In this document: piece by piece, positions 1 through 8,366 of the stretch
How positions within the stretch are numbered: the first letter of the stretch is position 1
Layout of the letters: each line of letters starts with the position of its first letter
Virus record (IMG/VR): IMGVR_UViG_3300043543_000020
Span: 1 to 42,092 of that record
Length of the DNA stretch: 42,092 nucleotides
Direction: 5' to 3' (one strand)
From: a virus
Program-made: the position numbers and the translations under genes
The notes under the pieces: generated by a model
Database searches by the model: none
The model's input: the letters and a program-made list of their open reading frames with translations, nothing else
Told to the model about the DNA's origin: nothing

Positions 1-19
1 CGACAAGCTCTTCTAGCCT

Positions 20-1516
20 ATGGCAGAGATAAAGCTTAATCCCGGAGCACAGACGGCCTTCGTCCTCGACCAGCACAGAGCTTCAGCCTTCATCGGGGGC
101 CTTGGCGCAGGTAAGACCTTTGCCCTGTTGGCGAAGGGCTTCCTGCTTTCCCAGCAGCCAAGGAAGGGCTTCTACGGCCCTCGAGGCTGCGTCGCGGCCA
201 TCAACTACCCAGTCTTGAAGGATGTGGTGTTGCCGCTGTTCTTCGAGCTTGCAGAGAAGAGCGGTCTGCTGCTTGAGTACATAAAGAGCGAGAAGAAGGC
301 CCTGCTTATACCTTTCGACGAGTCCGGGAAACCGAACAAACGTTTGGTTGGCAAGCAAGGGCTGGGGGCAGCAGAAATCCTCTTCCGGTCTCTCGACCAG
401 CCGAACTGGATGCGAGGCTTGGAGCTTAGTTGGTTCGGCATAGACGAGGGCAGGCACGTGGACGGCGGAGCCTGGGACATCCTCTACGGCCGTCTCCGGC
501 AGAAGGGCTACGTCCATAGGGGCTTCGTGGCCTCGACGCCGAACGGCTATGACTGGATGTGGAGCAAGTTCCACCCAGATTCGCCGCACCACATAAAGGA
601 CTCGGCCTGGTACAACGCCGCTACGTTCGACAACCGGGCTAACCTCCCACCGGAGTACATAGATTCGCTGGTTGCCACGTACAAGGGGCGCTTCCTGCGC
701 CAGGAGGTCTACGGAGAGTTCGTGGGGGCCATCGAGGGCTCTGTCTACTTCGAGTGGGACCCGGCCAAGCACGTCCGGAAGGACCTTAAGTATAGGGCCG
801 ACCTGCCCTTGTACTCGTTCTGGGACTTTGGCATGGGCGACCTCGGTGTCGTGGTCTTCGCCCAGGTCGAGTGGAAGCCCGAGCGCCCGGAAGGCGCTAC
901 CAGGGACGTGATGGTGCCTTACGTCTATATACTGGACACACTAGAGGCTAAAGACAGAACGTCACAAGATTGGGTATACGAGTTTAAACGATTCATAAGT
1001 CGTAAGTATAACTTGACCCCAGAGCAGATGGCTGGGAACATATGCGACCCGGCCGGAGAACAGCGGAGCCTATCCACCGGTAGGAGCATCATCGAGGACC
1101 TGTACCAGCACGGTCTTAAAGTGTCCCCAGCGCCGAGGCGACACATCGACTACGGCGTCAGGCTCATAAACAACCTGCTGGCTGCCGACCGGGTCCTCGT
1201 CTCCCCGGACGCGGAGCGGGTCATCATGGCCTTCTCCTCGTACCACTGGCCGACGGACAGCTCCGGTTTCAGGACCGGCTCTCAGCCGGTTCACGACTGG
1301 AGTAGCCACTTCATGGACGCTGTGAGGTACGGCATCACCAGTCTGGTCGGTTTCCGGCCGCGCCCTGCTCCGGTTCTGCCGAACAGGAAGTACAGCCCGA
1401 ACCAGTGGGGCTTCATAGAACAGCAGCTGTTGAAGGACGATGACCCAGACCCGTGGGGCCTCTCCGGCGAAACCGAGGAGGAAATCGCGTGGGAGCCGGG
1501 CATCATCAGGATTTAA
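20..1516 (+). CDS. terL: Terminase large subunit
   Basis: Packaging motor ATPase and nuclease that translocates DNA into the prohead through the portal and cuts it. The 498-aa protein has a Walker A motif GGLGAGKT at residues 26-33, a Walker B WFGIDEG at about 138-144, a STPNG coupling motif near 170, and a C-terminal RNase H-like nuclease region with acidic residues in WDFG (about 267) and HDWSSHFMDAVRYG near the end. Length and order match the Terminase_6/17-like family. The ATG at 20 gives a full N-terminus, although the ribosome binding site is poor and the window begins just upstream. The portal follows after 10 bases. No small terminase is recognisable beside it. Eleven isoleucines use ATA, which fits the phage tRNA-Ile(UAU). 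Confidence 0.96.
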   Translation: MAEIKLNPGAQTAFVLDQHRASAFIGGLGAGKTFALLAKGFLLSQQPRKGFYGPRGCVAAINYPVLKDVVLPLFFELAEKSGLLLEYIKSEKKALLIPFDESGKPNKRLVGKQGLGAAEILFRSLDQPNWMRGLELSWFGIDEGRHVDGGAWDILYGRLRQKGYVHRGFVASTPNGYDWMWSKFHPDSPHHIKDSAWYNAATFDNRANLPPEYIDSLVATYKGRFLRQEVYGEFVGAIEGSVYFEWDPAKHVRKDLKYRADLPLYSFWDFGMGDLGVVVFAQVEWKPERPEGATRDVMVPYVYILDTLEAKDRTSQDWVYEFKRFISRKYNLTPEQMAGNICDPAGEQRSLSTGRSIIEDLYQHGLKVSPAPRRHIDYGVRLINNLLAADRVLVSPDAERVIMAFSSYHWPTDSSGFRTGSQPVHDWSSHFMDAVRYGITSLVGFRPRPAPVLPNRKYSPNQWGFIEQQLLKDDDPDPWGLSGETEEEIAWEPGIIRI

Positions 1517-1526
1517 GGAGAGCTAA

Positions 1527-3473
1527 GTGGCTGCCCCAGTCATATACCGGAAGTACAAGAACGACGAAGAGAAGACCAAGGTCTACAACCATAGGCTGAC
1601 GGTCTCCGACAAGGACTTCGAGACCTGGGAGGCTGCGGCCAAGAAGTGGTGGGAACGCTACGAGAACGTTCCGCAGCCACGACAGGCTAGCCGCAAGGGG
1701 CTTGTGGTCAACGCCCCTACTGCTGTGGCCGTTATCGACGCCCTGTTCAGCGGCATGACGGCCGTGGATGTTTCGTTCCGCTGTACGCCCACAGGTGATA
1801 CCACCCCTGAGCAGGCTATCCTCGCCGAGACGGCCCTGAACTACGAGTGGCGCGTTAACCGTGTTGACGAGGACCGTGACGACGCCATCAAGGACGCACT
1901 CATCGCCGGTATCGGTTGGGTTAAGGTCGGGTACGAGTACCTGGCCGACGAGGTGGAGGTTGACAGGGACGAGGACGAGATAGCCGCAGACATAGACCAA
2001 CTACTTGCAGAGGCTGAGGCTTCCGGTGTTGAAACTCCGAGCGCGGAGCAGATAGCGCAGCTGGTCCCGACCACGAAGAAGGTCGAGGTGCCTATCCGCG
2101 ACCGTATCGTCGTTGACTACGTGCCCTGGGACCGGGTTCGTTTCGACCCCACCGCCCGAAGGTTCAAGGATGTGCGCTGGATTGCCCAGCTCACCCCCAT
2201 GACCGTGGAGGAGGTCAAGAACAACCCCCAGTGGCGCGAGTACGTCAAGCGCACACGGGGCGGTCTCGACCGGCTGGAGCGACTGCAGGCCGACGCGGCT
2301 ATAGACAAGGACCTCTGGGTCGGCGACCGACCTACGGACGAGGACAAGCGCGTGACGGTTGTCGAGATGTGGGACCTTGAAGCCGGGACCTACTGCATCT
2401 TCGTCCGTGGCCAGAACTGGCTGCTCTACGAGGGCGTGAACCCGTTCGCCATGATGCCGGAACTGCAGGACCGGAGCCCGTTCGTGCCTATCGTCCTCAG
2501 GAAGTCTACCAGGCGGGTGCGCGGCATCTCGGAGATGGACGTGATGCTCCGCTCCCTCCGGGAGAAGGACCTGTACCGGTCGGCTGCGGCTACCTACATC
2601 GAGCGAATCGTGCCCAAGCTCATAGGGCCGGAGGACGCCCTGACCGACGAGGGCAAGGAGGCACTCTCGAACGCAGAGGTGGGCGCCTACGTCTCCATCT
2701 CCAGGGATGTTGACCCGAGGGTCATCCAGCCCCTCATCCCGCCGCCTCTCCCTGAGAAGGCGTTCGACATGGAGAACAAGATTGACGACGAGATACGCGA
2801 GGCTACGGGCGTGAACGAGCTTATGCGCGGGCTATTCCCGGACCGCCGCCGTACCGCCACGGAGACGGCTGAGGTGGTTGCCGCCTCGGCGGCCAGGCAG
2901 TCGGAGAAGCGGAACACGCTTGAGCGCTTCCACGTTGACATCGCCCGGCGCATGCTTGCGCTCATGATGCAGTTCTACGACCAGACGCGCATAGTGCGGT
3001 TGGTTGACCCCAACCTGGGGAACGTCCCGTGGGAGTTCACCGCCGACGACATAGCTGGCGAGTTCCTAGTGTCGGTGTCCCTGGAGCCCAGGGAGGCGCC
3101 GACCAAGGAAAGTATCCGTACCGAGGCTACCGTGGCCCTGAACGTGCTCGGCCCCTACGCCTCTCCCCAGCCGGACGGCACGGTCATCATCGACCCGACT
3201 TCGCTCCTTACTTGGTGGATGCGGAAGTACGGCTTCAGCGAGTACGACATCAACGAGCTGCTGAACTCGCAGGAGGAGCAGCAGGCTAAGCAGCAGGAGG
3301 CCATCGGCCTCATGGCTGCCAGTCGCGCCGCCGCGGAAGGGGTGGAACAGCTGCAGATGGCTGGGCTCCCGCCTGATATAGCCGCCGCTGCGGCGGCCTC
3401 ACAGGGAGCCCCGCTCACGCCTGAGGCTGCGAAGTTGGTGTCGGAGAACCGTGGCACCGTTCCAAGCTCCTAG
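1527..3473 (+). CDS. Portal protein
   Basis: Dodecameric head vertex channel through which DNA is packaged and ejected. The 648-aa length, position directly after the terminase and before an acidic scaffold and capsid gene, and podovirus-type portal features support this (YNHRLTVSDKD-like N-terminus, conserved VVDYVPWDRVRFDPTA near 193-208, long helical C-terminus rich in Ala and Gln). It starts with GTG at 1527, with AAGGAG 6 bases upstream overlapping the terminase stop region. The C-terminal 60 residues are Ala/Gln rich and probably disordered or barrel-forming. No enzyme motif is seen. The call rests on context and overall resemblance to phage portals. Confidence 0.9.
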   Translation: MAAPVIYRKYKNDEEKTKVYNHRLTVSDKDFETWEAAAKKWWERYENVPQPRQASRKGLVVNAPTAVAVIDALFSGMTAVDVSFRCTPTGDTTPEQAILAETALNYEWRVNRVDEDRDDAIKDALIAGIGWVKVGYEYLADEVEVDRDEDEIAADIDQLLAEAEASGVETPSAEQIAQLVPTTKKVEVPIRDRIVVDYVPWDRVRFDPTARRFKDVRWIAQLTPMTVEEVKNNPQWREYVKRTRGGLDRLERLQADAAIDKDLWVGDRPTDEDKRVTVVEMWDLEAGTYCIFVRGQNWLLYEGVNPFAMMPELQDRSPFVPIVLRKSTRRVRGISEMDVMLRSLREKDLYRSAAATYIERIVPKLIGPEDALTDEGKEALSNAEVGAYVSISRDVDPRVIQPLIPPPLPEKAFDMENKIDDEIREATGVNELMRGLFPDRRRTATETAEVVAASAARQSEKRNTLERFHVDIARRMLALMMQFYDQTRIVRLVDPNLGNVPWEFTADDIAGEFLVSVSLEPREAPTKESIRTEATVALNVLGPYASPQPDGTVIIDPTSLLTWWMRKYGFSEYDINELLNSQEEQQAKQQEAIGLMAASRAAAEGVEQLQMAGLPPDIAAAAAASQGAPLTPEAAKLVSENRGTVPSS

Positions 3474-3576
3474 AAGGGCCATTCCGGGCTCTGAGAGCCA
3501 CGGAGAGCGATTTAGGACGGCAGCTAAGCCCATCCTATTACCCTATCGTTTCAGAGGGGTTTCTGGGCGATTTTGG

Positions 3577-3607
3577 GTTTTTGGTTGATAAAGATACATA
3601 TAAGTAG
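3577..3607 (+). promoter_or_regulatory. Promoter-like element, copy A
   Basis: GTTTTTGGTTGA followed by an A-rich stretch and ATATAAGTAG. A closely related block lies at 41432-41463, before the tRNA-Met and right-end structured RNA. Here it precedes the folded leader of the scaffold-capsid operon. TATAAG (3599-3604) could be a -10 hexamer with GTTTTT 16 bases upstream as a poor -35. Because the match to the sigma-70 consensus is weak but the block is repeated, a phage- or alternative-sigma promoter is inferred. Confidence 0.5.
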
Positions 3608-3612
3608 GGAGC

Positions 3613-3775
3613 GCCTCCAACCTGTGGGCATTAGCAGGCGTCCATCCCGCGCGGGTTGGAGGCTTTCGCAGCTACTGGGAAGTGGGAACTAGGGATGGGG
3701 ACGCCGTAATCCCGGTAGCTGCACACAAGTCCGAGAAGTGGGACCGAGGCCATGCGATAAGGGTACAGTTCCCAC
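3613..3775 (+). promoter_or_regulatory. Structured 5' leader with predicted pseudoknot
   Basis: This fills most of the 313-base gap between portal and scaffold genes; no coding signal is seen in it. Stem 1 pairs GCCTCCAACC (3613-3622) with GGTTGGAGGC (3654-3663). Stem 2 pairs AGCTACTGGGA (3670-3680) with TCCCGGTAGCT (3710-3720), one pair being a U-G wobble in plus-strand RNA. GTGGGAAC (3682-3689), in the loop of stem 2, is perfectly complementary to GTTCCCAC (3768-3775), which ends 6 bases before the AGGAGGG ribosome binding site. That makes an H-type pseudoknot next to the start of the head operon. Regulation of scaffold/capsid translation is inferred, not shown. Confidence 0.6.
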
Positions 3776-3787
3776 GATTCAGGAGGG

Positions 3788-4660
3788 ATGATGGGTTCTT
3801 TGCGCGATGCTATCGCGGAAGCTGTTGCGGGTACCGAGACCGAGGGTACAGAGGTTACCGAGGCCACGGAGGAGGAAACCGCTGCCCCGCCGGACGCTGA
3901 GGCGGAGGGTGAGCCGCAGGGACACGCCGACGACGGTGAGGAGGTTGGGTCCGAGGCCCCAGATGAGGGTACAGATGACACTCCTACCGAGTATTTCGGC
4001 CTAGACCTGTCTGGCCTGGAGCCCGAACTCAGGGCCTCCATCATGGAGGAACTGAGGAAGCGAGACGATTACATCGGTCGGCTTCTACGAGAGAAGTCCA
4101 CTTCGGAGCTGACGACCGAGCAAGAGGAAGCCCTTGGCGAGGCCGCGGAGGAGGAGCTTTCCGACGAGGAAATCCTTAAGCTCCTTGGTCTCGACCCCGA
4201 GAGTAACCCTTGGGACGAGCAGACTGCCAAGATTGCCGTTCCCCTGTTCCGGCGACAGCTGGAGCAAGAGCGGTCCATCGCAGCTCTTATAGAGATGCAG
4301 GAGTTGGCAGAGATAGACCGTACCTGGCGCTCGACCCTCTCCGCACTGGAGAAGGAGTTCGGGTCGCTGCCGAAGGAAATCACCCACGACATGGTGATGG
4401 AGTTCGCGGCGGAGGAAGGCATAGCCAGCCCGCTTGACGCCTACTGGCGTATCATGGGACCGGCTAGGACCATCCTCACCAAGGCGGTTGACGAGGCTAA
4501 GACGAAGAAGGCTGCGGACAAGCCCAAGCCTCAGAAGCCTGTCATGGCTCGCCCCAGCGCCGAGCAGACCGCAGAGGAAGACATCCCTCTCGGCGGCGAG
4601 GTGCGGGACGCCACTCGGAAGGTAGCCAAGGACATCCTGTCTAAGCTCGGTCTCTCGTAG
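3788..4660 (+). CDS. Putative head scaffolding protein
   Basis: Likely scaffold that directs procapsid assembly and is then lost. The 290-aa protein lies between portal and major capsid genes, the classical scaffold position. Residues 1-80 are extremely acidic and Thr/Glu/Ala rich, so probably disordered. Residues 100-240 are predicted helical with many Glu, Leu and Lys. The C-terminus is basic-rich (KTKKAADKPKPQKP near 240-253), the usual coat-binding end of scaffolds. The start at 3788 follows AGGAGGG; a second in-frame ATG is the next codon. The call is based on order and composition, as scaffolds diverge too fast for motif recognition. Confidence 0.8.
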   Translation: MMGSLRDAIAEAVAGTETEGTEVTEATEEETAAPPDAEAEGEPQGHADDGEEVGSEAPDEGTDDTPTEYFGLDLSGLEPELRASIMEELRKRDDYIGRLLREKSTSELTTEQEEALGEAAEEELSDEEILKLLGLDPESNPWDEQTAKIAVPLFRRQLEQERSIAALIEMQELAEIDRTWRSTLSALEKEFGSLPKEITHDMVMEFAAEEGIASPLDAYWRIMGPARTILTKAVDEAKTKKAADKPKPQKPVMARPSAEQTAEEDIPLGGEVRDATRKVAKDILSKLGLS

Positions 4661-4685
4661 ATACGAGGTTACAGGAGACAGATAA

Positions 4686-6284
4686 ATGGCTACGCCTGCT
4701 GTGCAGCTCGATGAGCTGTTCGCAACCACGTTTTAGTTTTCTGGGACGTGGTGGGGTCTAGGCGTTAAATAAGACCCGATAAACCGCACTGATGCTGGAA
4801 CACCCTAAAGCCTTTCCACTACTAGGTAACGGAGAAAGGATGTTACAATGGGCAATCAGCAGTTGCTAACAAACACCGAACTAGCTTGGCTTGCTGGGTT
4901 CTGGGATGCTGACGGGACAATCTCGTTAAGCAAACAGAACGAAAGGGGTCGCTGGTCATTTGGTCCGCGTGTCGGTGTCTATAGCAGCGATACAGGAACT
5001 ATCACACGAATCCGGGAAATGCTCGACACGCTGGGCGTAAATCACGGAATCAGCGAGACCGGCGTACCTATGAACAAGCAAGTATGGTGCATCTATGTGA
5101 ATAATCTAACGAATGCACTCAAGCTACTCACGGCGCTATTACCCTATCTCTATACTAAGAGATTCCAGGCTGAACGCATGGTCGAGTTCTGTGAAGCTCG
5201 ACTAAAGGTGAAGAAGTCTGGTAATAAATCTAGACACTATACAGTTGCCGACTTTGAAAGGGTACTAGCAATACTTGAGGCCAACGGTGATAAGCACAGC
5301 AACTCAGAGACTGTACGTGCGGCCCTCGAAGAGGTGAAGAGACAGTCCGCTCTAACGGGAAACCGTTAGTTAACACAATGCCAGAAGGTCCGCAGTACGC
5401 TCGCGGACCAGGTCACCAAGGAGACGCCGCTTCTGGCTGCCCTGAGCACCAAGTCGCGCGTCACCGAGGATGGCGGTCTTACCATCCGCCGCCCGGTCCT
5501 GTACGACCTGAACGACACCGTTGGGTCGTACCAGGGTTACGACCTCATCGACGTGACTCCCCAGGACGGCTTCGGGTACGCTGAGTACTCCTGGAAGCAG
5601 CTGGCTGGGTCGGTCACCATCGATGGGCGTACCGAGGCCCTTAACGAGGGCTCTGCTCGAATCATCGCCATCCTTGAGGCGAAGATGGAGCAGCTGCGCC
5701 TGTCCATGGAGCAGGACCTGAACGCCATGCTCTGGGGCGACGGTACCGGTAACGGGGGTAAGGACTTCCTTGGCATCCAGGCTATCGTCGGCAACACCGG
5801 CGTGCTTGGCGGCATCGACTCCGCCACGGAGACCTGGTGGCAGTCCAAGGTGGTCACTTCGGCCATCTCCCTCGGCACCACCGCTGGGGTTAAGGCCCTG
5901 AACAGCATCCTGAACTCTCTCCGCATCGCCAAGTCGAAGCCGGACATCGAGTTCACGACCCAGGCCCTGTTCGAGGCTTACGAGGCCCTGGCTGTGCCGA
6001 ACATCCGGTTCCAGGACCTTAAGCTGGCGGACCTTGGGTTCGAGGTCATCGCTCACAAGGGCGCTGAGCTGATGTTCGAGGACAACGTGCCCGCTGGGCA
6101 CTGGTACTTCCTCAACTCGCGCCACCTGGAGTTCGTCCAGAAGGACAACCGCTGGATGAAGCTGCTGCCCTTCCGGCAGCCGGTGAACCAGGACGCCAAG
6201 ACCGCGCTCGTCGTGAGCATGGGCAACCTCATCACCGACGTGCGTCGGGCGCACGGGGTTGCTACCAACGTCTCGGCGAGCTAA
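4686..6284 (+). CDS. Major capsid protein, gene split by a group I intron (join 4686-4732 and 5381-6284)
   Basis: Main shell protein of the head. Unspliced, the frame from ATG 4686 stops at TAG 4734-4736 after 16 codons (…FATTF). Joining 4732 to 5381 restores 951 bases, encoding 316 aa, with the junction codon TT|C (Phe16) and the sequence FATTF-QKVRSTLADQ. The spliced N-terminus (MATPAVQLDELFATTF) resembles phage coat N-termini. The body includes an E-loop-like region and a GDGTGNGGKDFLG loop near 147-160. Without splicing only the C-terminal 243 residues could start from an internal ATG (5553), which lacks a good ribosome binding site. GAG/AGG signals at 4673-4681 (ACAGGAGACAG) precede the true start. 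It follows the scaffold gene by 25 bases. Confidence 0.93.
4733..5380 (+). mobile_element. Group I self-splicing intron in the capsid gene
   Basis: The complete core can be read. P1: exon ACCACGTT (4725-4732) pairs with the guide GACGTGGT (4745-4752), the last exon T opposite G4745 giving the diagnostic U-G pair at the 5' splice site. P10: guide TTCTGG (4739-4744) pairs with exon 2 CCAGAA (5381-5386). P2: GGGTCT/AGACCC (4754-4759/4772-4777). P3: CCGCAC (4784-4789)/GTGCGG (5317-5322). P4: TGCTG (4793-4797)/CAGCA in the ORF start. P5: CCC/GGG. P7: GACTGT (5309-5314)/ACAGTC (5342-5347). P8: CCTC/GAGG. P9: CTAACGG-GAAA-CCGTTAG (5352-5369). The last intron base is G5380, the expected terminal guanosine. 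The homing endonuclease ORF threads through P4-P9. Confidence 0.95.
4848..5369 (+). CDS. LAGLIDADG homing endonuclease (intron-encoded)
   Basis: DNA endonuclease that would cut intronless capsid alleles to spread the intron. The 173-aa protein has one LAGLIDADG motif, LAWLAGFWDADGTISL, at residues 12-27, with the catalytic Asp in DADG. A single motif and this length predict a homodimer. The basic C-terminus (KRFQAERMVEF, VKKSGNKSRHY) fits DNA binding. The start at 4848 follows AAAGGA by 8 bases. The first codons carry the 3' strands of intron P5 and P4, and the last codons form P7-P9, so coding and ribozyme constraints overlap. Base composition is clearly more AT-rich than the flanking capsid exons, as expected for a transferred element. 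Confidence 0.93.
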   Translation: MGNQQLLTNTELAWLAGFWDADGTISLSKQNERGRWSFGPRVGVYSSDTGTITRIREMLDTLGVNHGISETGVPMNKQVWCIYVNNLTNALKLLTALLPYLYTKRFQAERMVEFCEARLKVKKSGNKSRHYTVADFERVLAILEANGDKHSNSETVRAALEEVKRQSALTGNR

Positions 6285-6304
6285 GGCCGGTGAGTAGGTA
6301 GGTA

Positions 6305-6337
6305 GGTAGGGGGCTGGTTAGCGAGCAGCCCCCTACC
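6305..6337 (+). terminator. Intergenic GC hairpin after the capsid gene
   Basis: A 12-bp perfect stem GGTAGGGGGCTG / CAGCCCCCTACC with loop GTTAGCGAG, 20 bases after the capsid stop and 17 bases before the next ATG. No T-tract follows, so it may be a partial terminator or an mRNA-processing or stability element that lowers downstream expression rather than a full stop. It is preceded by four GTAG-type tandem repeats. Confidence 0.6.
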
Positions 6338-6354
6338 ACCCCAAGGAGGAACAT

Positions 6355-6792
6355 ATGGCTGTCATACGAGACTACATCCCGGAGGGGGAGGAGCTGACCC
6401 CTACCGAGAAGGCGTTCCGGCAGGCGCTCCGCGCTCGGGTTCAGCAGGGGTTGGTCATGGACTACATCCCGGTTGAGGGCGCGAAGGCTGCCCCGCCATC
6501 GGGTAGGGACTACCAGTTCGAGGAGGCGCTTGCTGCGGCACTCGCGAGGGCTGCAACAGCCGCAGAGGACGACTACCGAGATGCCGTTAATCGGCTCCGG
6601 AACATGCGGGTCGTCGAGGCTGTTCAGCACATAGCGACGCTTCCCTCAGCCATACAGGAGATGTATATCGTGGCTGAGATGCTGAATGGGAATCGCAAGA
6701 GCATCCTTGAGCGCTTCCCGGCCCCCGACCCTGGGGTTGTGGAGAAGTATACGGCCATCGACGAGAAGATTAAGACTAAGGAGGAAGAGTAA
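6355..6792 (+). CDS. Hypothetical protein in head operon
   Basis: 145 aa, not recognised. It is mostly predicted helical and acidic, with a repeated short element: DYIPEGEE near residues 6-13 and DYIPVEGA near 41-48. The C-terminus is KIKTKEEE. It starts at ATG 6355 after AAGGAGGAACAT and its last base overlaps the ATG of the next gene. Its location between capsid and adaptor suggests a head-associated or head-completion role, but nothing in the sequence proves this. Confidence 0.75.
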   Translation: MAVIRDYIPEGEELTPTEKAFRQALRARVQQGLVMDYIPVEGAKAAPPSGRDYQFEEALAAALARAATAAEDDYRDAVNRLRNMRVVEAVQHIATLPSAIQEMYIVAEMLNGNRKSILERFPAPDPGVVEKYTAIDEKIKTKEEE

Positions 6793-7247
6793 TGGCGGTT
6801 TCTAAGCGGCTTTCCGTCGCATCGGACTACGATTCAGGGCCGCTCGCCGCAGACAACACCGAGCGTGACGGCGATACGTTCCGCTCGGAGCCTTATGTGC
6901 TCGCCAACGAGGCAGGCGCTAAGGTTAGCTCACTGACCAGTACTCCGGCGGTTGATGCTGAGCTGCGGCTCAGCGAGTCGGCTGATGTGGCCGCGCCTAC
7001 TGGTGTCTCGGCTACCGCTACCGGCAACACGGTTGAGGTTAGCTTCACCGTGGGTGGGTCACAGAAGGCGCTGGTTACGTTGGTCAATACCGTTACCGGT
7101 AATCGAGCTAAGCCTACGGTTGTGGCTGCGACGACTCCAGCTACCTTCACCAATGTCCCTGCCGGTTCTTACGTTGCTGTTGTCCGGAGAATCACCGCAG
7201 CTGGGCGCGTGAGCCGTCCGGCTACGGCAGCGGTGACCGTTTCGTAG
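6792..7247 (+). CDS. Putative head decoration / Ig-like (FN3-type) virion protein
   Basis: 151 aa. Residues about 66-151 look like a fibronectin type III or Ig-like beta sandwich (APTGVSATATGNTVEVSF, then alternating hydrophobic strands ending PATAAVTVS). Such domains often decorate phage heads or tails and bind surface carbohydrates. The N-terminal 65 residues are Ser/Asp/Ala rich and may attach it to the capsid. The ATG overlaps the previous stop (TAATG), indicating translational coupling. A GC hairpin follows the stop. The decoration role is inferred from fold and position. Confidence 0.65.
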   Translation: MAVSKRLSVASDYDSGPLAADNTERDGDTFRSEPYVLANEAGAKVSSLTSTPAVDAELRLSESADVAAPTGVSATATGNTVEVSFTVGGSQKALVTLVNTVTGNRAKPTVVAATTPATFTNVPAGSYVAVVRRITAAGRVSRPATAAVTVS

Positions 7248-7256
7248 TGACGAGTT

Positions 7257-7285
7257 GGGGGCGGGTGGTTAGTCCGCCCGCCCCC
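7257..7285 (+). terminator. Intergenic GC hairpin
   Basis: Twelve-pair stem from 7257-7268 to 7274-7285 (GGGGGCGGG core, with one U-G pair in plus-strand RNA) and a TTAGT loop. It is followed by only two T residues, so it is a weak terminator at best. It lies 10 bases after one stop and 11 bases before the next start, the same layout as the hairpins at 6305 and 26610. Confidence 0.55.
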
Positions 7286-7296
7286 TTGCAAGGACG

Positions 7297-7614
7297 ATGG
7301 TGTTCGTTTTCAAGTGTAAGGTTTGCGGCGCTCGCGCTGAGATTACTTCCCGTGAGGCGCCGGTTTGTTGCGAGGCCACGATGGTGCGCGACTATCGCTC
7401 CGAGGGCGTGGGCCTCGGTTCTGGCGTTCGCGCCTCCAGGGAGCCGAACGTGCATGAGCAGGCTGCCCTGTTCCTTCCTACGAACGAAGATTTCAAGGGT
7501 CCTGGGGACCCTGACGGGACCAAGGGTATGCGGGCTTGGAGGGACGCCCACGGTCCGCGTGAGGGCAACAAGAAGCCCTATTGGCCCGGTGAGGTTGAGA
7601 AGAAGGTCTTTTAA
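7297..7614 (+). CDS. Small zinc-ribbon-like protein in head operon
   Basis: 105 aa, not assigned to a named family with certainty. The N-terminus has FKCKVCGARAEIT followed by VCCEAT (Cys at about 7, 10, 24 and 25), a plausible zinc ribbon of the FmdB-like type often seen in phage structural operons. The remainder is hydrophilic and rich in Gly, Pro and charged residues, including PYWPGEVEKKVF at the C-terminus. It starts at ATG 7297 after AAGGA. The final base of its stop overlaps the next ATG (TTTTAATGG). A virion or assembly role is suggested only by its place in the operon. Confidence 0.65.
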   Translation: MVFVFKCKVCGARAEITSREAPVCCEATMVRDYRSEGVGLGSGVRASREPNVHEQAALFLPTNEDFKGPGDPDGTKGMRAWRDAHGPREGNKKPYWPGEVEKKVF

Positions 7615-8357
7615 TGGACTACGCCACCGCTAAGACGGAGGTTCGTGCGCGCCTTCAGGAGCTTGCGCCGGACTTCTGGACCGATTCTGAAGTACTTAGG
7701 GCCTTGAACGAGGCCCTAACTCGCTTTTCTCTGGAGGAGAAGTGGACCTGGCTCCTTGCTGAGAAGACCGGTGTTAACCTGGCTGCCAACACACCTACCC
7801 TGGCCCTTGAGGCTGGGGTTAACTTCGAGCGGCACTTCAACCTTATGATGGAATTCACCGGCGACTCTAGGCCCCGCCTGCCTAGGCGCGTGAGCGCCGT
7901 CGAGGGTTACCAACTCAGGACCAGGTTCTTCAACACGGCCAGTGAGCCGATGTACTATTACATCGCCTACGACGCCACAGGGGCGACCGTGGTTCCTACG
8001 GTGCGCTTCGTGCCGGTACTGAACCGAGCCGCTACGGTCTCGTACCAGTACATAAGGGACCCGGCCACGTTGACCGGTTCAGATGCCCAGGTCCTGGACT
8101 GCCCGGACGAGTACGTCATGGCGGTCATCGCCTACGCTACCGGGCAGCTGTTCCTCAAGGAGCTGAGCACCTCTGCCAAGGCCGACGAGCAGTTCACGCT
8201 CTACCAGAAGATTGTCAACGACGCCAAGCGCCTGCACAGGAAGCTTATACCGGACTCCGGCTTCGCCTGGGGCCGGAACGAGCCCGAGTTCGGTGCTGCC
8301 GTCATAGAGGACGACTTCTACACCCAGCTTGTGACGCCGCCTACTCTTGGGAGCTAA
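7614..8357 (+). CDS. Putative head-tail adaptor (connector) protein
   Basis: 247 aa. The N-terminus, with helical YATAKTEVRARLQELAP, TDSEVLRALNEALTRFS and WTWLLAEKT segments followed by a beta-rich middle, matches the arrangement of phage gp6/gp11-type adaptor proteins that dock under the portal. The C-terminal half has YQKIVNDAKRLHRKL helices, also typical. It sits between head genes and tail-fibre genes. It starts with ATG 7614 overlapping the previous stop by one base. The adaptor call comes from size, secondary-structure pattern and position rather than from a catalytic motif. Confidence 0.72.
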   Translation: MDYATAKTEVRARLQELAPDFWTDSEVLRALNEALTRFSLEEKWTWLLAEKTGVNLAANTPTLALEAGVNFERHFNLMMEFTGDSRPRLPRRVSAVEGYQLRTRFFNTASEPMYYYIAYDATGATVVPTVRFVPVLNRAATVSYQYIRDPATLTGSDAQVLDCPDEYVMAVIAYATGQLFLKELSTSAKADEQFTLYQKIVNDAKRLHRKLIPDSGFAWGRNEPEFGAAVIEDDFYTQLVTPPTLGS

Positions 8358-8366
8358 GAAAACCCT

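Noticed and set aside
5370-6254. Minus-strand open frame of 294 codons opposite the capsid gene
   Set aside because: Antisense shadow of the capsid exon with no initiation signal.
5553-6284. Internal ATG as the start of the capsid protein
   Set aside because: It would remove a conserved N-terminal region that splicing restores in frame; no good ribosome binding site.
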